64,000 bases of DNA from Clostridiaceae bacterium (GTDB lineage Bacteria > Bacillota > Clostridia > Oscillospirales > Acutalibacteraceae), in NCBI GenBank assembly GCA_016288315.1, contig JAEEYU010000055.1, forward strand, positions 90,417 to 154,416, read 5' to 3'. Both the position numbers and the translations under genes were made by a program. This document shows positions 39,766-50,278 of this stretch, one piece after another (the first letter of the stretch is position 1; each line of letters begins with the position of its first letter). Under the pieces are notes generated by a model, which saw only the letters and a program-made list of their open reading frames with translations, did no database searches and had not been told where the DNA came from.

Positions 39766-41025
39766 TTATATTATACAATCAATTATGAATATTGCGAAAA
39801 GTGTGTTTGCCCAGGCAAACCATGAGCGGGTGAATTCATAAGGATTATTACAGTCAAATCCTTCATGCATAAAACCGGTTCCCGCTGTAGTAGAACGTAA
39901 TATTTCAAAAATCCGCTTTTGATCGTCTTTGTTGTCTGTTGTCAATGCTTCAATAATAAGAGAAATGTGCCAGATGTAGTTTTCAGGAGTATGAGGGCTG
40001 CCGATTCCTTTTGCACATGTTCCCTCAAAAAAGTAGGGATTGTTTTTGCTTAAAATATATTTTCTGGTGTTCAGATATATTTCATCGTCTTTATTGCAAT
40101 ATCCGAGATAAGGTAATGATAAAAGACTCGGAACATTTGCGTCATCCATCATCAATTTATTTCCGAGACCGTCAACCTCGTAAGCATATATTTTTCCGAA
40201 TTCTTTATCATCAACTACAGCATATTTTTCTATTCCGTTTTTAATCTGTTCGCAGAGAGTAATAATGTCTTTTTTTAGAGGATTATTGATATTCTCTTTG
40301 TTAAGAATTGTATTAAGATCATTGAATACGGCTATAATAAACATATTTGCAGGAACAAGGAAAGGATATTCGCATCTGTCGTCACTCGGTCTGAATGCAG
40401 AACGGACCATTCCTGTATATTTATAATTGGCACCGTAACCGTTATTCAGAAGACTGTCTTTTTCATCGTCAGGCCTTCTGAAATAGTATGGAGATTTATC
40501 TTTATAATCCTGTTCAGTAATAAGTGTTTTTACAATAGTGTCTAATGTTTCAAAAAATAATGAATCAAAAACAGAAATATCTTTTGAATAATAATAGTAT
40601 TTATTTAAAAGCCAAAGGGGATAAATCAGAGAATCAATTTCATATTTTCTTTCAAAAACAATCGGTTTTGTCGGAGTCTCATCTTTGTGACCCGTTCCGT
40701 CCGGTTTCTCGTTGAATGCGTTGGCGTAAGGATCGGTATTGATGTATTGAAACTGCCTTTTTAAAAGACTTCTGACAAGCTGTCTGCAATCACGGTCAAC
40801 TCCGGCAAGTCTGACATAATGGCTTACCTGAACGCTGCTGTCCCGAAGCCACATTGCCTCAATGTCGCCGGTTATTATAAACACATTACCGTCATCGTCA
40901 TATTTTACAGTAGTTTCAAGCGTATTGAGATAACATTTGCGAAAGTCATTTTTCAAATCTTCATTATCGAGTTTATCGCAAACGCTTTCTATATATTTTC
41001 GCATTTCCGGGAATTTATTATCCAT
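39766..41025 (-). CDS. glycoside hydrolase family 125 (exo-alpha-1,6-mannosidase-like)
   Basis: ITGDIEAMWLRDSSVQVSHYV, DEPTPKPIVFERKYEIDSLIYPLWL-like region, MHEGFDCNNPYEFTRSWFAWANTLF. Confidence 0.92.
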   Translation of the reverse strand: MDNKFPEMRKYIESVCDKLDNEDLKNDFRKCYLNTLETTVKYDDDGNVFIITGDIEAMWLRDSSVQVSHYVRLAGVDRDCRQLVRSLLKRQFQYINTDPYANAFNEKPDGTGHKDETPTKPIVFERKYEIDSLIYPLWLLNKYYYYSKDISVFDSLFFETLDTIVKTLITEQDYKDKSPYYFRRPDDEKDSLLNNGYGANYKYTGMVRSAFRPSDDRCEYPFLVPANMFIIAVFNDLNTILNKENINNPLKKDIITLCEQIKNGIEKYAVVDDKEFGKIYAYEVDGLGNKLMMDDANVPSLLSLPYLGYCNKDDEIYLNTRKYILSKNNPYFFEGTCAKGIGSPHTPENYIWHISLIIEALTTDNKDDQKRIFEILRSTTAGTGFMHEGFDCNNPYEFTRSWFAWANTLFAIFIIDCII

Positions 41026-41038
41026 AATTAATATCCTT

Positions 41039-42367
41039 TTACTTTATTTGAAAACACATTTTATATTGCTTTGCCCAGCGAAAAACAGATTGTCTGTTCC
41101 AGTGTCTCGGCATTGTGGTTGTTACGGCAACAACAGAAGCAATTCTTTTGCCTGTCATAAGAATTTTCTTTAAGAGAACTGTATCTTTGCAGACATTTTT
41201 TGCTTTATTAATCATATCGGTCGGAGAGAAGTTGATGAAAGAAACAAGACTTGTGCTGTCTGCGCCGATTGTTAAATCTTTACCGGTTAGTATTCCGTTT
41301 TCGAACATAAAATCAAGTTCTTCGGGTTTTAATTCTGCAAGAAGCAGTTTAACGCAGGCAAGCTGAGCAAGACCTGAGCCGAGGTTTTTATAATATTTAA
41401 CCTGATAATCCCACAGTGTGTCTGCGCAGAAGCAGTTGTATTTGTCAGCAATAACAGTATCTGCAAGCATTCTTGATGCTCTGAGTGAATTTGCAATACC
41501 GGAACCGATTACCGGAACGGTCATAAATGCGCTGTCGCCGATTGCCGCATAACCGTCGCAAACCATAATTGCAAGCGGCTGACGAACCGGTATTTTGACA
41601 TACTGACCGCCTCGCTTTAGCTCGGTGCCGAGAACAGGGTTTTCGCTTCTGAAAAGTGTTGCTATTTCGTTGACCTTCTCATCTGTCAGTTTTTCAAAAA
41701 GTCCGATGAGTAAATCTGAGTATTCTTCTTCCGCTGCAATCCAGCCGACGCCGGTATTTCCTCCGGGAAGAAGACAAACCTTGTATTTGTCTTTTACTTC
41801 TTCTTCGGTGCCTCTGTTGTAAAATGCTCGGAAAACATTGAACTGACTGAAATCACCGGGAATTTTTTCAATTCCGCAGACAGCCGGCAGTTTTGTTCTT
41901 ACAGGTGAATCAATACCTGCGGCATCAATTATCAGATCGCCGTAAAAATTACCGAGTGACGTTTTTATGCCGACTACTCTGTTGCCTGCCATCAGCGGGC
42001 ATTCTATTTTACATTCATAAACAAATTTAACACCGCAGTTAACTGCATGATTAATGAGATGAGCGTAAATATCTTTTCGCTCCATTTTTATTTCAAGCTG
42101 ATCCGGCGATACATCCTGACGCAGACCGATTTTCATATTTGTTGAGTAAAAAGTCATATTTTCTTTATACTCATATTTTTCTTCATCGGGCATATCGATT
42201 CCGGCAATCTTTAAAGCACCGGGAGCAAAAATATCTGTCCAGTCATAGCCCAGTGTGCCTTCTTTTTCTTTTTCATATACAGTTACGTCATAGCCGTTTT
42301 GCGCAAGGATAGCAGCAACGGCAATACCTCCGTGGCCCGCTCCGGCAACAATTATTTTTGCTGACAT
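41039..42367 (-). CDS. FAD-dependent oxidoreductase (geranylgeranyl-reductase/PHBH-like fold)
   Basis: IIVAGAGHGGIAVAAILAQNGYDVTVYEKE; C-terminal YAAIGDSAFMTVPVIGSGIANSLRASRMLAD. Confidence 0.85.
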   Translation of the reverse strand: MSAKIIVAGAGHGGIAVAAILAQNGYDVTVYEKEKEGTLGYDWTDIFAPGALKIAGIDMPDEEKYEYKENMTFYSTNMKIGLRQDVSPDQLEIKMERKDIYAHLINHAVNCGVKFVYECKIECPLMAGNRVVGIKTSLGNFYGDLIIDAAGIDSPVRTKLPAVCGIEKIPGDFSQFNVFRAFYNRGTEEEVKDKYKVCLLPGGNTGVGWIAAEEEYSDLLIGLFEKLTDEKVNEIATLFRSENPVLGTELKRGGQYVKIPVRQPLAIMVCDGYAAIGDSAFMTVPVIGSGIANSLRASRMLADTVIADKYNCFCADTLWDYQVKYYKNLGSGLAQLACVKLLLAELKPEELDFMFENGILTGKDLTIGADSTSLVSFINFSPTDMINKAKNVCKDTVLLKKILMTGKRIASVVAVTTTMPRHWNRQSVFRWAKQYKMCFQIK

Positions 42368-42440
42368 ATTCCACCTCCGAATTTTTCATAATTTTAACAT
42401 AAATCATTGTTTTTATCAATATTATTTGATTAAAATGACG

Positions 42441-42469
42441 TTGACTGAAATGATTATTTTTATTATATT
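42441..42469 (+). promoter_or_regulatory. sigma-A-like promoter for pyk
   Basis: TTGACT - 17 nt - TATATT. Confidence 0.7.
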
Positions 42470-42500
42470 ATCAATGTTAGAGAAAAAAAGGAGAAAAGCT

Positions 42501-43922
42501 ATGAGAAGAACTAAAATTGTCTGCACTCTCGGACCCGCAAGCAACAGCGAAGAGGTTATATCCGAGCTTCTTAAAAATGGTCTTAATGTTGCCAGACTTA
42601 ACTTTTCACACGGTTCATATTTTGACCACGCTAAAACCATAGATACTTTCCGCAAGGTCAGAGATGAATTAAAACTACCTGCCGCCGTAATGCTTGACAC
42701 AAAAGGTCCGGAAATCAGAATCAAATCAATAAAAGGCGGTCAGACTGAGCTTGTTGCAGGCGAAAGAATAATCCTTTCTGCATCTGATTGTGAAGGGGAT
42801 TCTTCAAAAGTTTCAATTACTTACCCCAAATTATGCGGTCAGCTTAAAAACGGAAATACCATTCTTATTGACGACGGTAAAATTATTCTGAATGTAATTG
42901 ATTCTGATGAATCTGAGCTTGTTTGTGAAATCACAGAGGGCGGAATACTCAAAAGCAACAAGAGTATAAATATTCCGAATGTTCATATAGATATGCCCTT
43001 CATTAGTGAAAAAGACGAGCAGGATTTACTGTTCGGAATTGAGCATGACGTTGATTTTGTAGCTGCTTCATTTGTCCGTTCAAAAGATGATGTAATTGAA
43101 ATGAGAAAATTCCTCGATTATCACGGCGGTCATTCAATTAAACTTATAGCTAAAATTGAAAATATTGAAGGCGTCAGAAATTTTGATGACATTCTGCAGT
43201 ATTCTGACGGAATAATGGTTGCGCGCGGTGATATGGGTGTTGAAGTTGAATTTGAAAGACTTCCCGGCATACAAAAAAAGTTTATAAAAAAATGCTACCA
43301 GTCCGGCAAAATGGTAATTACGGCCACACAGATGCTTGAATCAATGATTACCAGTTATACACCAACACGTGCGGAAATATCAGATGTTGCCAATGCTGTA
43401 TTTGACGGAACAAGTGCTGTAATGCTTTCAGGTGAAACCGCAGTCGGCGAACATCCGGCAAGAGTTGTTGAGGTTATGGCAAAAATTGTTGAGCAGGCGG
43501 AACAGGATGCTTTGAAAATGATGGCATATAACGGCATAAGATATGACGTTGACAAAAACGATGTCACCAACGCTATTTGTGATGCTGCCTGCACAACAGC
43601 CCGCGACCTTAAATGCAAAGCGATAATAGCTGTAACAACATCCGGAACAACAGCAAGAAGAGTTTCAAAATTCAGACCTCACGAACCTATTGTTGCTTCG
43701 ACTCCCGAGGTTAAAACATATCATCAGCTGTCTTTATCCTGGGGCGTATTTCCCGTTCTTGCTCTCAATCAGGATGATGAAAACAAGCTCTTCCTTCACG
43801 CAATTGACTGTGCAAAACAGATTGACCTTGTCAATGAGGGCGACACCGTAGTTATAACGGCAGGCGTTCCTCTCAAAATGTCAGGAACAACAAATATTCT
43901 CAAAGTTGAAGTTGTAAGATAA
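42501..43922 (+). CDS. pyk: pyruvate kinase
   Basis: MRRTKIVCTLGPASNSEEVI, MLDTKGPEIRI, MVARGDMGVEVEFERLPGIQKKFIKKC. Start at ATG 42501 after AAAGGAG; the track start 42426 precedes the promoter. Confidence 0.97.
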   Translation: MRRTKIVCTLGPASNSEEVISELLKNGLNVARLNFSHGSYFDHAKTIDTFRKVRDELKLPAAVMLDTKGPEIRIKSIKGGQTELVAGERIILSASDCEGDSSKVSITYPKLCGQLKNGNTILIDDGKIILNVIDSDESELVCEITEGGILKSNKSINIPNVHIDMPFISEKDEQDLLFGIEHDVDFVAASFVRSKDDVIEMRKFLDYHGGHSIKLIAKIENIEGVRNFDDILQYSDGIMVARGDMGVEVEFERLPGIQKKFIKKCYQSGKMVITATQMLESMITSYTPTRAEISDVANAVFDGTSAVMLSGETAVGEHPARVVEVMAKIVEQAEQDALKMMAYNGIRYDVDKNDVTNAICDAACTTARDLKCKAIIAVTTSGTTARRVSKFRPHEPIVASTPEVKTYHQLSLSWGVFPVLALNQDDENKLFLHAIDCAKQIDLVNEGDTVVITAGVPLKMSGTTNILKVEVVR

Positions 43923-43926
43923 GCTA

Positions 43927-43952
43927 AAATGAGCGCCATTCGGCGCTCATTT
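43927..43952. terminator. shared bidirectional terminator of pyk and rnhA
   Basis: Perfect 11-bp stem AAATGAGCGCC-ATTC-GGCGCTCATTT; rnhA's stop codon lies within the stem. Confidence 0.88.
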
Positions 43953-44402
43953 ATTTTCAGAATATTTCGCAGATTGTTCAGTTGCGAGCTTGTCACATCT
44001 TTCGTTTTCGGGGTGTCCGGCATGTCCTTTAACCCAGATAATTTCATATTTATGCTCAGCCAGCAGATTAAGCAGTTCCTGCCATAACTCAACATTGAGA
44101 ACAGGCGATTTGTCGGCTTTTTTCCATCCTTTTTTAATCCAGTTCCAGATCCATCCGTTATTGAATGCATCAGAAATATATTTGGAGTCAGTAAATATTA
44201 TAATGTTGCATTTTTCTTTAAGCCGTTTCAGAGCGGATATTAATGCTGTAAGCTCCATACGGTTGTTGGTTGTCTGTTTTTCACCGCCGGAAATTTCAAG
44301 CTCATGTTCACCGTAACGCAGAATAGCGCCCCATCCGCCGGGACCGGGGTTTCCCGAACAAGCGCCGTCTGTAAAAATCTCTACTGTTTTTAAATCTTCC
44401 AT
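43947..44402 (-). CDS. rnhA: ribonuclease HI
   Basis: [56 protein letters not shown]. Confidence 0.96.
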   Translation of the reverse strand: MEDLKTVEIFTDGACSGNPGPGGWGAILRYGEHELEISGGEKQTTNNRMELTALISALKRLKEKCNIIIFTDSKYISDAFNNGWIWNWIKKGWKKADKSPVLNVELWQELLNLLAEHKYEIIWVKGHAGHPENERCDKLATEQSAKYSENK

Positions 44403-44474
44403 AGTATCTCCGTTTTTCTTTAATAATAACATTTATTTGAAATTTTTCAATGATCTTTATTTATTTTCTAAATC

Positions 44475-44503
44475 TTGACTTATTTTATATTTTAAAGTAA
44501 TAT
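44475..44503 (+). promoter_or_regulatory. sigma-A-like promoter for the RNase J gene
   Basis: TTGACT - 17 nt - TAATAT. Confidence 0.55.
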
Positions 44504-44562
44504 AAAATATCAAATAATATTTTAAATGAAAGGCGGTTGACCGTTTCAACCGATATTTTGTA

Positions 44563-46452
44563 ATGGCAAAAATATCAAATACTCTTAATAACAATGAGCG
44601 TTTGAGTAAAAGAAGAGCAGATCAGAAGTCGAAGCAAAGCAATCTTAATTCAAAACAAAAAAATAATAATAAACACTCAAAATCTGCGTCTCAGAACAGA
44701 CAGAAACTTTCAAACACTCAAAAAACCAAACAATCAAATATCAAATCAAAAAACAGCAAACAATCTTCTCAAAACAATAAGCAAACAAAATCATCTTCGC
44801 CCGTAAGGATTGCTTTTCTCGGCGGATTAAATGAAATCGGCAAAAATATGACGCTTTATGAATTTGAAGGCGATATGTTTATTGTTGATTGCGGTCTGTC
44901 TTTTCCCGAGCAGGAAATGTTCGGTGTTGACCTTGTAATTCCCGACTTTACTTATGTTCAGAGAAATGCCGACAAAATCAAAGGAATTGTAATTACTCAC
45001 GGTCACGAAGACCACATCGGCGGACTTGCTTATCTTTTAAAAACAGCAAATATACCTGTTTACAGCACAAGACTTACCATTGGTCTTATTGAAGGCAAGC
45101 TACGTGAGCACGGCATTCTTGAAAAGGCAAAACTTAATATATGTGCACCGGGTGATGTAATCAAACTTGGCAAATTTGATATTGAGCTGCTTCATGTGAA
45201 TCATTCTATTCCCGATTCACTTGCTCTTGCAATCAGATGCGGTGCGGGAACAATTATTCAGACCGGTGACTTTAAAATCGACACAACTCCCATTGACGGT
45301 GAAATGATTGACCTTGCACGATTCGCGCAGATTGGAAAAGAAGGCGTGCTCTGTATGCTCTCCGATTCAACAAACGCCGAAAGACCCGGCTACACCGAAA
45401 GTGAACGCAAAGTCGGCGAATCGTTTGAAACTCTTTTCAGAAAAGCCAATAACAGAAGAATAATTGTTGCTACATTCGCTTCAAATATTCACAGAGTTCA
45501 GCAGATTATCAATGTTGCCAAAGCCCTAAAAAGAAAAGTAGCTTTATTTGGCAGAAGTCTTGAAAACGTTGTTTCAATCGGTGCTGAACTCGGATACCTT
45601 GACATTCCCGACAATGTTCTTATCAACAGCGATTTAATCAATAAATATTCGCCTCAGGAGCTTGTCATTATTACTACGGGCAGCCAGGGAGAACCGATGT
45701 CTGCATTGTCTCGTATGGCATTTTCGGACCATCGTAAGGTGGAAATTTGCCCCAATGATTATGTAATTATATCTGCGACACCTATTCCCGGCAATGAAAA
45801 AACCGTCGGCAGAGTTGTTAACGAGCTTATGAAACTCGGCGCTGAAGTCGTTTATGAAAAAATGTATGACGTTCACGTGTCAGGTCACGCCTGCCAGGAG
45901 GAACTTAAACTTATGATGGGTATTGTAAACCCTAAGTATTTCATCCCCGTTCACGGTGAACAGAAGCATATGTTCAAACATGCACAGCTTGCTGAAAGTG
46001 TCGGTATTGATAAGAAAAACATTTTTATTGCCGACAATGGTGTAGTTGTTGAATTAACACAGAAGTCTATAAAACAGGCGGCTTCCGTTCCTGCCGACAG
46101 AGTTCTTGTTGACGGCAACGGCGTAGGCGACATAGGAAGCGGCGTTCTTAAAGACAGAAAAAGACTTGCCGAAGACGGAATTGTTGTTATCAGCGCTGCA
46201 ATAGACAGCCAGTCCGGTGAATTGATAAACGGTCCCGAGGTTATTACCAAAGGATTTGTTTATGTCAAGGGCTCAGAAGAAATCCTCGAAGGCGCTGTAA
46301 AAGCAGCAGAGGATGCTATTTACTATTGCTGCGACAATGATATTTACGACTTAAATGCCGTAAAATCCAGAACAAGAGATGCTGTCTTCCGCTATGTTTC
46401 GGATAAAACCAAGAGAAATCCGATGGTTCTTCCCATGATACTGGAGGTTTAA
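44563..46452 (+). CDS. rnj: ribonuclease J with N/Q/K/S-rich N-terminal extension
   Basis: RIAFLGGLNEIGKNMTLYEFEGDMFIVDCGLSFPEQEMFGVDLVIPDF, ITHGHEDHIGGL, HVSGHACQEELKLMM. Confidence 0.96.
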   Translation: MAKISNTLNNNERLSKRRADQKSKQSNLNSKQKNNNKHSKSASQNRQKLSNTQKTKQSNIKSKNSKQSSQNNKQTKSSSPVRIAFLGGLNEIGKNMTLYEFEGDMFIVDCGLSFPEQEMFGVDLVIPDFTYVQRNADKIKGIVITHGHEDHIGGLAYLLKTANIPVYSTRLTIGLIEGKLREHGILEKAKLNICAPGDVIKLGKFDIELLHVNHSIPDSLALAIRCGAGTIIQTGDFKIDTTPIDGEMIDLARFAQIGKEGVLCMLSDSTNAERPGYTESERKVGESFETLFRKANNRRIIVATFASNIHRVQQIINVAKALKRKVALFGRSLENVVSIGAELGYLDIPDNVLINSDLINKYSPQELVIITTGSQGEPMSALSRMAFSDHRKVEICPNDYVIISATPIPGNEKTVGRVVNELMKLGAEVVYEKMYDVHVSGHACQEELKLMMGIVNPKYFIPVHGEQKHMFKHAQLAESVGIDKKNIFIADNGVVVELTQKSIKQAASVPADRVLVDGNGVGDIGSGVLKDRKRLAEDGIVVISAAIDSQSGELINGPEVITKGFVYVKGSEEILEGAVKAAEDAIYYCCDNDIYDLNAVKSRTRDAVFRYVSDKTKRNPMVLPMILEV

Positions 46453-46455
46453 TCA

Positions 46456-48420
46456 ATGAATACGTATTTACAGCGCAATAATCTGTTCTACGTTGCGGCT
46501 ATTGCCGCAGCGTCGGTGTGCGCTGTAATCACTTCATTTTTTTCACCTTTGCTTTCTTTCGTTGAGGCGGCTCTTATTATTCTTTTTTCGTTGTGGGTAA
46601 TAATCAGTGACAGATATTACAGAAGACATTCTCGAAAATATCTACTCAAGCTTTCAAAAAAACTTGATTTTTCCAAAGAGAAAGTTCTTAACAAATTGCC
46701 CTTTCCTGCAATAGTTTGCGCAAGTGACGGAACAATTAACTGGTGCAGCGAAAAATTCCTTAACAGAGTAATAGGTGACAAATCTGTTGTTGAAGGCAAT
46801 ATTGCCGCTTATATTAACGGTAAAGATTTGTTTGAAATAATCAATGCAGAAGAAACTGCCGTCTTTGTCAATAACCGCTCGTATTCTGTTTTTTCGTATT
46901 CATATGATTCAGACGGAATTACCAATTATGTTTTGTTTTATATTGATGTTTCTGATTTAAGAGAAATCGAAAAAAAATATAATTCAACAAAGCCCTGTGT
47001 AATATATATTGAAGCGGATAATGTCGGTGATACACGTCTTGATTTACGTGACAGTGAACGTGCGGAAATCCGAAGCATTGTTGAAGGCGAAATAGAAAAA
47101 TGGACCGGCAATTACTCCTGCATAATGAAGCGTCTCAATGAGAGCAGATATATTATTATTGCCGAAAAATCAGATGTCGATAAAATGATTGAATCAAAAT
47201 TCTCAGTTCTTGATTCAGTTAGAGATATCAGATATAAAGATATGCTTGTGCGTGCATCACTTTCAATCGGTGTTGCAAGCGGAGAAACATTTGTTGAATG
47301 TGAATCCCGGGCAAGAAAAGCGCTTGATATGTCAATAGGTCGCGGCGGTGACCAGGCAGCAGTCGCAAACAGTAATTCTTATGATTTTTACGGCGGAGTT
47401 TCAAAGAGTGTTGAGAAGCAGGGCAGGGTAGAAACAAGAATTATAGGTTCTGCATTTTCCGAGCTAATTGAAGGCAGTGACGATGTTATTGTTATGGGTC
47501 ACAGGAATCCTGACCTCGATGCAATCGGCGCCGCACTCGGAGTTTGTGCCGCTTGTGAAGCCGTAGGTATTCCCGCTTTTATAGCTACAGATAAGAATAA
47601 TACTCTATGCTCGACGCTTATTGAAAGAATTCTCAGCGATGAAAATCAGAGTGTATCCATTATTGACGAACAAACCGCACTGAATCTTCTTGATAAAAAG
47701 ACATTACTTGTCATTGTTGACACTCATATAAAGAATTATGTTGAATTCCCCGAAGTTTATAACAAAGCCACATCTGTTTTTGTTATCGACCATCACAGAA
47801 AATCAGTCGGTTATATTGATAATGCAGTTGTATTTTATCATAATCCGGGTGCTTCTTCGGCATGTGAGATGGTAACTGAATTACTTCAATACACAGGGAC
47901 TGAAATTAATATGTCTAAGCTTACCGCCGAGTCGCTTCTTGCCGGTATTATGCTTGATACAAAGAATTTCGTTCTCGGAACCGGAGTCCGGACATTTCAG
48001 GCAGCCGCTTTCCTGCGTAAAAACGGCGCTGATACTGTCAGCGTTCATAAAATGTTTGCCAATTCGCTTGACAGCTATATAATGAGAAACAACATTGTTT
48101 CAAATTCAAAACAATACAATAACTGCGCAATTTCAGTCGCTGACTTTGATTCACCTGACATCAGAGTTATTTGTTCTCAGGCAGCTGATGAAATGATGAA
48201 TATTCAAGGTGTAAAAGCATCATTTGTTATTTATTCGCTGAATAAAAATATTTGCATTTCCGCCAGGTCGTATGGTGAGAGAAATGTTCAGATTATTATG
48301 GAAGAATTCGGCGGAGGCGGTCATCAGTCAATGGCGGCGGCGCAGATTCCTTCAGGTTCGTCCACAGTTAAAGACGTTTTAAAGAAATTAATTGAAACCA
48401 TAGATGAAAAGTATAATTGA
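46456..48420 (+). CDS. gdpP: cyclic-di-AMP phosphodiesterase GdpP-type DHH/DHHA1 protein
   Basis: Two N-terminal TM helices, degenerate GGDEF-like region (SLSIGVASGE), VMGHRNPDLDAIGAALG, VIDHHRKS, FGGGGHQSMAAAQI. Confidence 0.93.
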   Translation: MNTYLQRNNLFYVAAIAAASVCAVITSFFSPLLSFVEAALIILFSLWVIISDRYYRRHSRKYLLKLSKKLDFSKEKVLNKLPFPAIVCASDGTINWCSEKFLNRVIGDKSVVEGNIAAYINGKDLFEIINAEETAVFVNNRSYSVFSYSYDSDGITNYVLFYIDVSDLREIEKKYNSTKPCVIYIEADNVGDTRLDLRDSERAEIRSIVEGEIEKWTGNYSCIMKRLNESRYIIIAEKSDVDKMIESKFSVLDSVRDIRYKDMLVRASLSIGVASGETFVECESRARKALDMSIGRGGDQAAVANSNSYDFYGGVSKSVEKQGRVETRIIGSAFSELIEGSDDVIVMGHRNPDLDAIGAALGVCAACEAVGIPAFIATDKNNTLCSTLIERILSDENQSVSIIDEQTALNLLDKKTLLVIVDTHIKNYVEFPEVYNKATSVFVIDHHRKSVGYIDNAVVFYHNPGASSACEMVTELLQYTGTEINMSKLTAESLLAGIMLDTKNFVLGTGVRTFQAAAFLRKNGADTVSVHKMFANSLDSYIMRNNIVSNSKQYNNCAISVADFDSPDIRVICSQAADEMMNIQGVKASFVIYSLNKNICISARSYGERNVQIIMEEFGGGGHQSMAAAQIPSGSSTVKDVLKKLIETIDEKYN

Positions 48421-48435
48421 TTAAGGAGAGTAATT

Positions 48436-48876
48436 ATGAAAGTTGTTCTGCTTCAGGATGTTAAATCTCTCGGCAAAAAAGGTGAACTTGTAAATGTATC
48501 CGACGGATATGCACGTAACTTCCTTTTCCCGAGAAAGCTCGCCGGTGAAGCTAATTCCCAGGCGATGAGTGAACTTAAAAACAGAGAAAATGCAGAGAAA
48601 CACCGCCTTGCGGTTGAACTTGAAAACTCAAAAAAATTCGCTGCTTCACTGGAAGGTAAAACAGTCAAAGTAACTGCAAAGGCAGGAGCAAACGGCAAGC
48701 TTTTCGGTTCCGTAACAACCAAAGATATTGCAGACGCAATCTCAAAACAGTTTTCTGTTAATGTTGACAGACATAAAATCAGCGCAGAGGACATTAAAAA
48801 CTGCGGAACATACCCTGCCGAAATTAAATTTCCTCAGGGTATAAGCGCAAACATCTTTGTTCTTGTTACAGAATAA
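48436..48876 (+). CDS. rplI: 50S ribosomal protein L9
   Basis: [36 protein letters not shown]. Confidence 0.98.
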   Translation: MKVVLLQDVKSLGKKGELVNVSDGYARNFLFPRKLAGEANSQAMSELKNRENAEKHRLAVELENSKKFAASLEGKTVKVTAKAGANGKLFGSVTTKDIADAISKQFSVNVDRHKISAEDIKNCGTYPAEIKFPQGISANIFVLVTE

Positions 48877-48892
48877 TCTGAAGAGGTTTTTT

Positions 48893-50278
48893 ATGGCAGA
48901 CTCAACTTTTGTTTCATTGGATAATATTGAAATGCCCTACAGCCTTGAAGCTGAACAGGCTGTGCTGGGAAGTGTTTTATCCGATCCGTCATGTTTACCG
49001 AGTGTAACATCATACCTTAATTCGGATCATTTTTATATACCCGAGCACCGTGCTATTTTCACGGCTGTTCTCACTGCTGACAATACTGGAAGGGTTGACC
49101 CTCTTGCTGTTCTTGATATTCTTGTCAAAAACGGAACATTTGAAAGCAAAGCGGGTAAAGACTATCTCTTCCAGATAGCACAGATGGTTCCGTCAACGGC
49201 CAATATTGACACCTATGTAAAAATTGTCAGAGAAAAGTCATATATACGTTCTCTTATAACTCTTTCTCGTGATACCATTGAAGACGCCAGTTCTCAGAAA
49301 AAATCAGCTGATGAGATTCTTGATACCGCTGAGCAGAGAATCTATGATATCCGTCAGGGCAGAAATGTCAACGCACCTTCAAGGTTAAGCGACATTATGT
49401 TTAACGAGGTTTTTGAGAATCTCAAAAACATTACCGGTGAAGATAAAGATAAATATAAAGGATTTACAACCGGTTTTTCAGACCTCGACAATGTTATGAC
49501 CGGCCTGAATAAATCAGACCTTATTCTTATAGGCGCAAGACCTGCCATGGGAAAAACAAGCTTTGCTTTGAATATTGCAAGAAACGTCTCTGCAATAGCA
49601 AAAAAGAGAGTCCTGTTCTTCTCCCTTGAAATGAGTAAGGAGCAGCTGGCTCAGCGTGTGCTTGCAACTGAGGCAAGAGTTTCAAGCTCAAAAATGCGTA
49701 ACGGCTACATTACTGAAGATGAATGGCAAAGGCTGTTCACTGCAGCTGAAGTTCTGAACGGTTGCGAGTTATATTTTGATGATACGGCAAATATTACCGT
49801 AACAGAAATGAAAGCAAAAACGCGCAAATTAAAAGGCGTTGACTGCGTTATTATTGACTACCTCGGTCTTATTACTTCAAATAAAAGAACTGAAAACAGA
49901 ACAACTGAAGTCAGTGATATTACACGTAATCTGAAAATGATGGCAAAGGAATTAAAAATTCCCGTTATTTGCTGCGCTCAGTTAAACCGCGGAACAGAAG
50001 GCAGGGGCAAAAGCCACAGACCTCAGCTTTCGGAGCTTCGCGAATCCGGCTCAATTGAGCAGGATGCCGATATTGTTTTAATGCTTTACCGTGAAGATTA
50101 CTATCAGAATGAAAAGGATGACAATGAACCCGTAACCGAAGAAGAGGCAAAAGGACCTAAAACTGTTGAAGTCATAGTTGCCAAAAACAGGCACGGTGAA
50201 ACGGGAACAGTTAAATTCAACTGGGATGCGGAACATACTTTGTTTATCGGAAAAGAGAGAATTCACAATGATATGTAA
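48893..50278 (+). CDS. dnaB: replicative DNA helicase
   Basis: PYSLEAEQAVLGSVL, GARPAMGKTSFALNIA, LSELRESGSIEQDADIVLMLYR. Start at ATG 48893. Confidence 0.97.
   Translation: MADSTFVSLDNIEMPYSLEAEQAVLGSVLSDPSCLPSVTSYLNSDHFYIPEHRAIFTAVLTADNTGRVDPLAVLDILVKNGTFESKAGKDYLFQIAQMVPSTANIDTYVKIVREKSYIRSLITLSRDTIEDASSQKKSADEILDTAEQRIYDIRQGRNVNAPSRLSDIMFNEVFENLKNITGEDKDKYKGFTTGFSDLDNVMTGLNKSDLILIGARPAMGKTSFALNIARNVSAIAKKRVLFFSLEMSKEQLAQRVLATEARVSSSKMRNGYITEDEWQRLFTAAEVLNGCELYFDDTANITVTEMKAKTRKLKGVDCVIIDYLGLITSNKRTENRTTEVSDITRNLKMMAKELKIPVICCAQLNRGTEGRGKSHRPQLSELRESGSIEQDADIVLMLYREDYYQNEKDDNEPVTEEEAKGPKTVEVIVAKNRHGETGTVKFNWDAEHTLFIGKERIHNDM

Noticed and set aside
44640-44800. A-rich tract as possible regulatory repeat or CRISPR-like array
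   Set aside because: It encodes the N/Q/K/S-rich RNase J N-terminus; no direct repeats with spacers.
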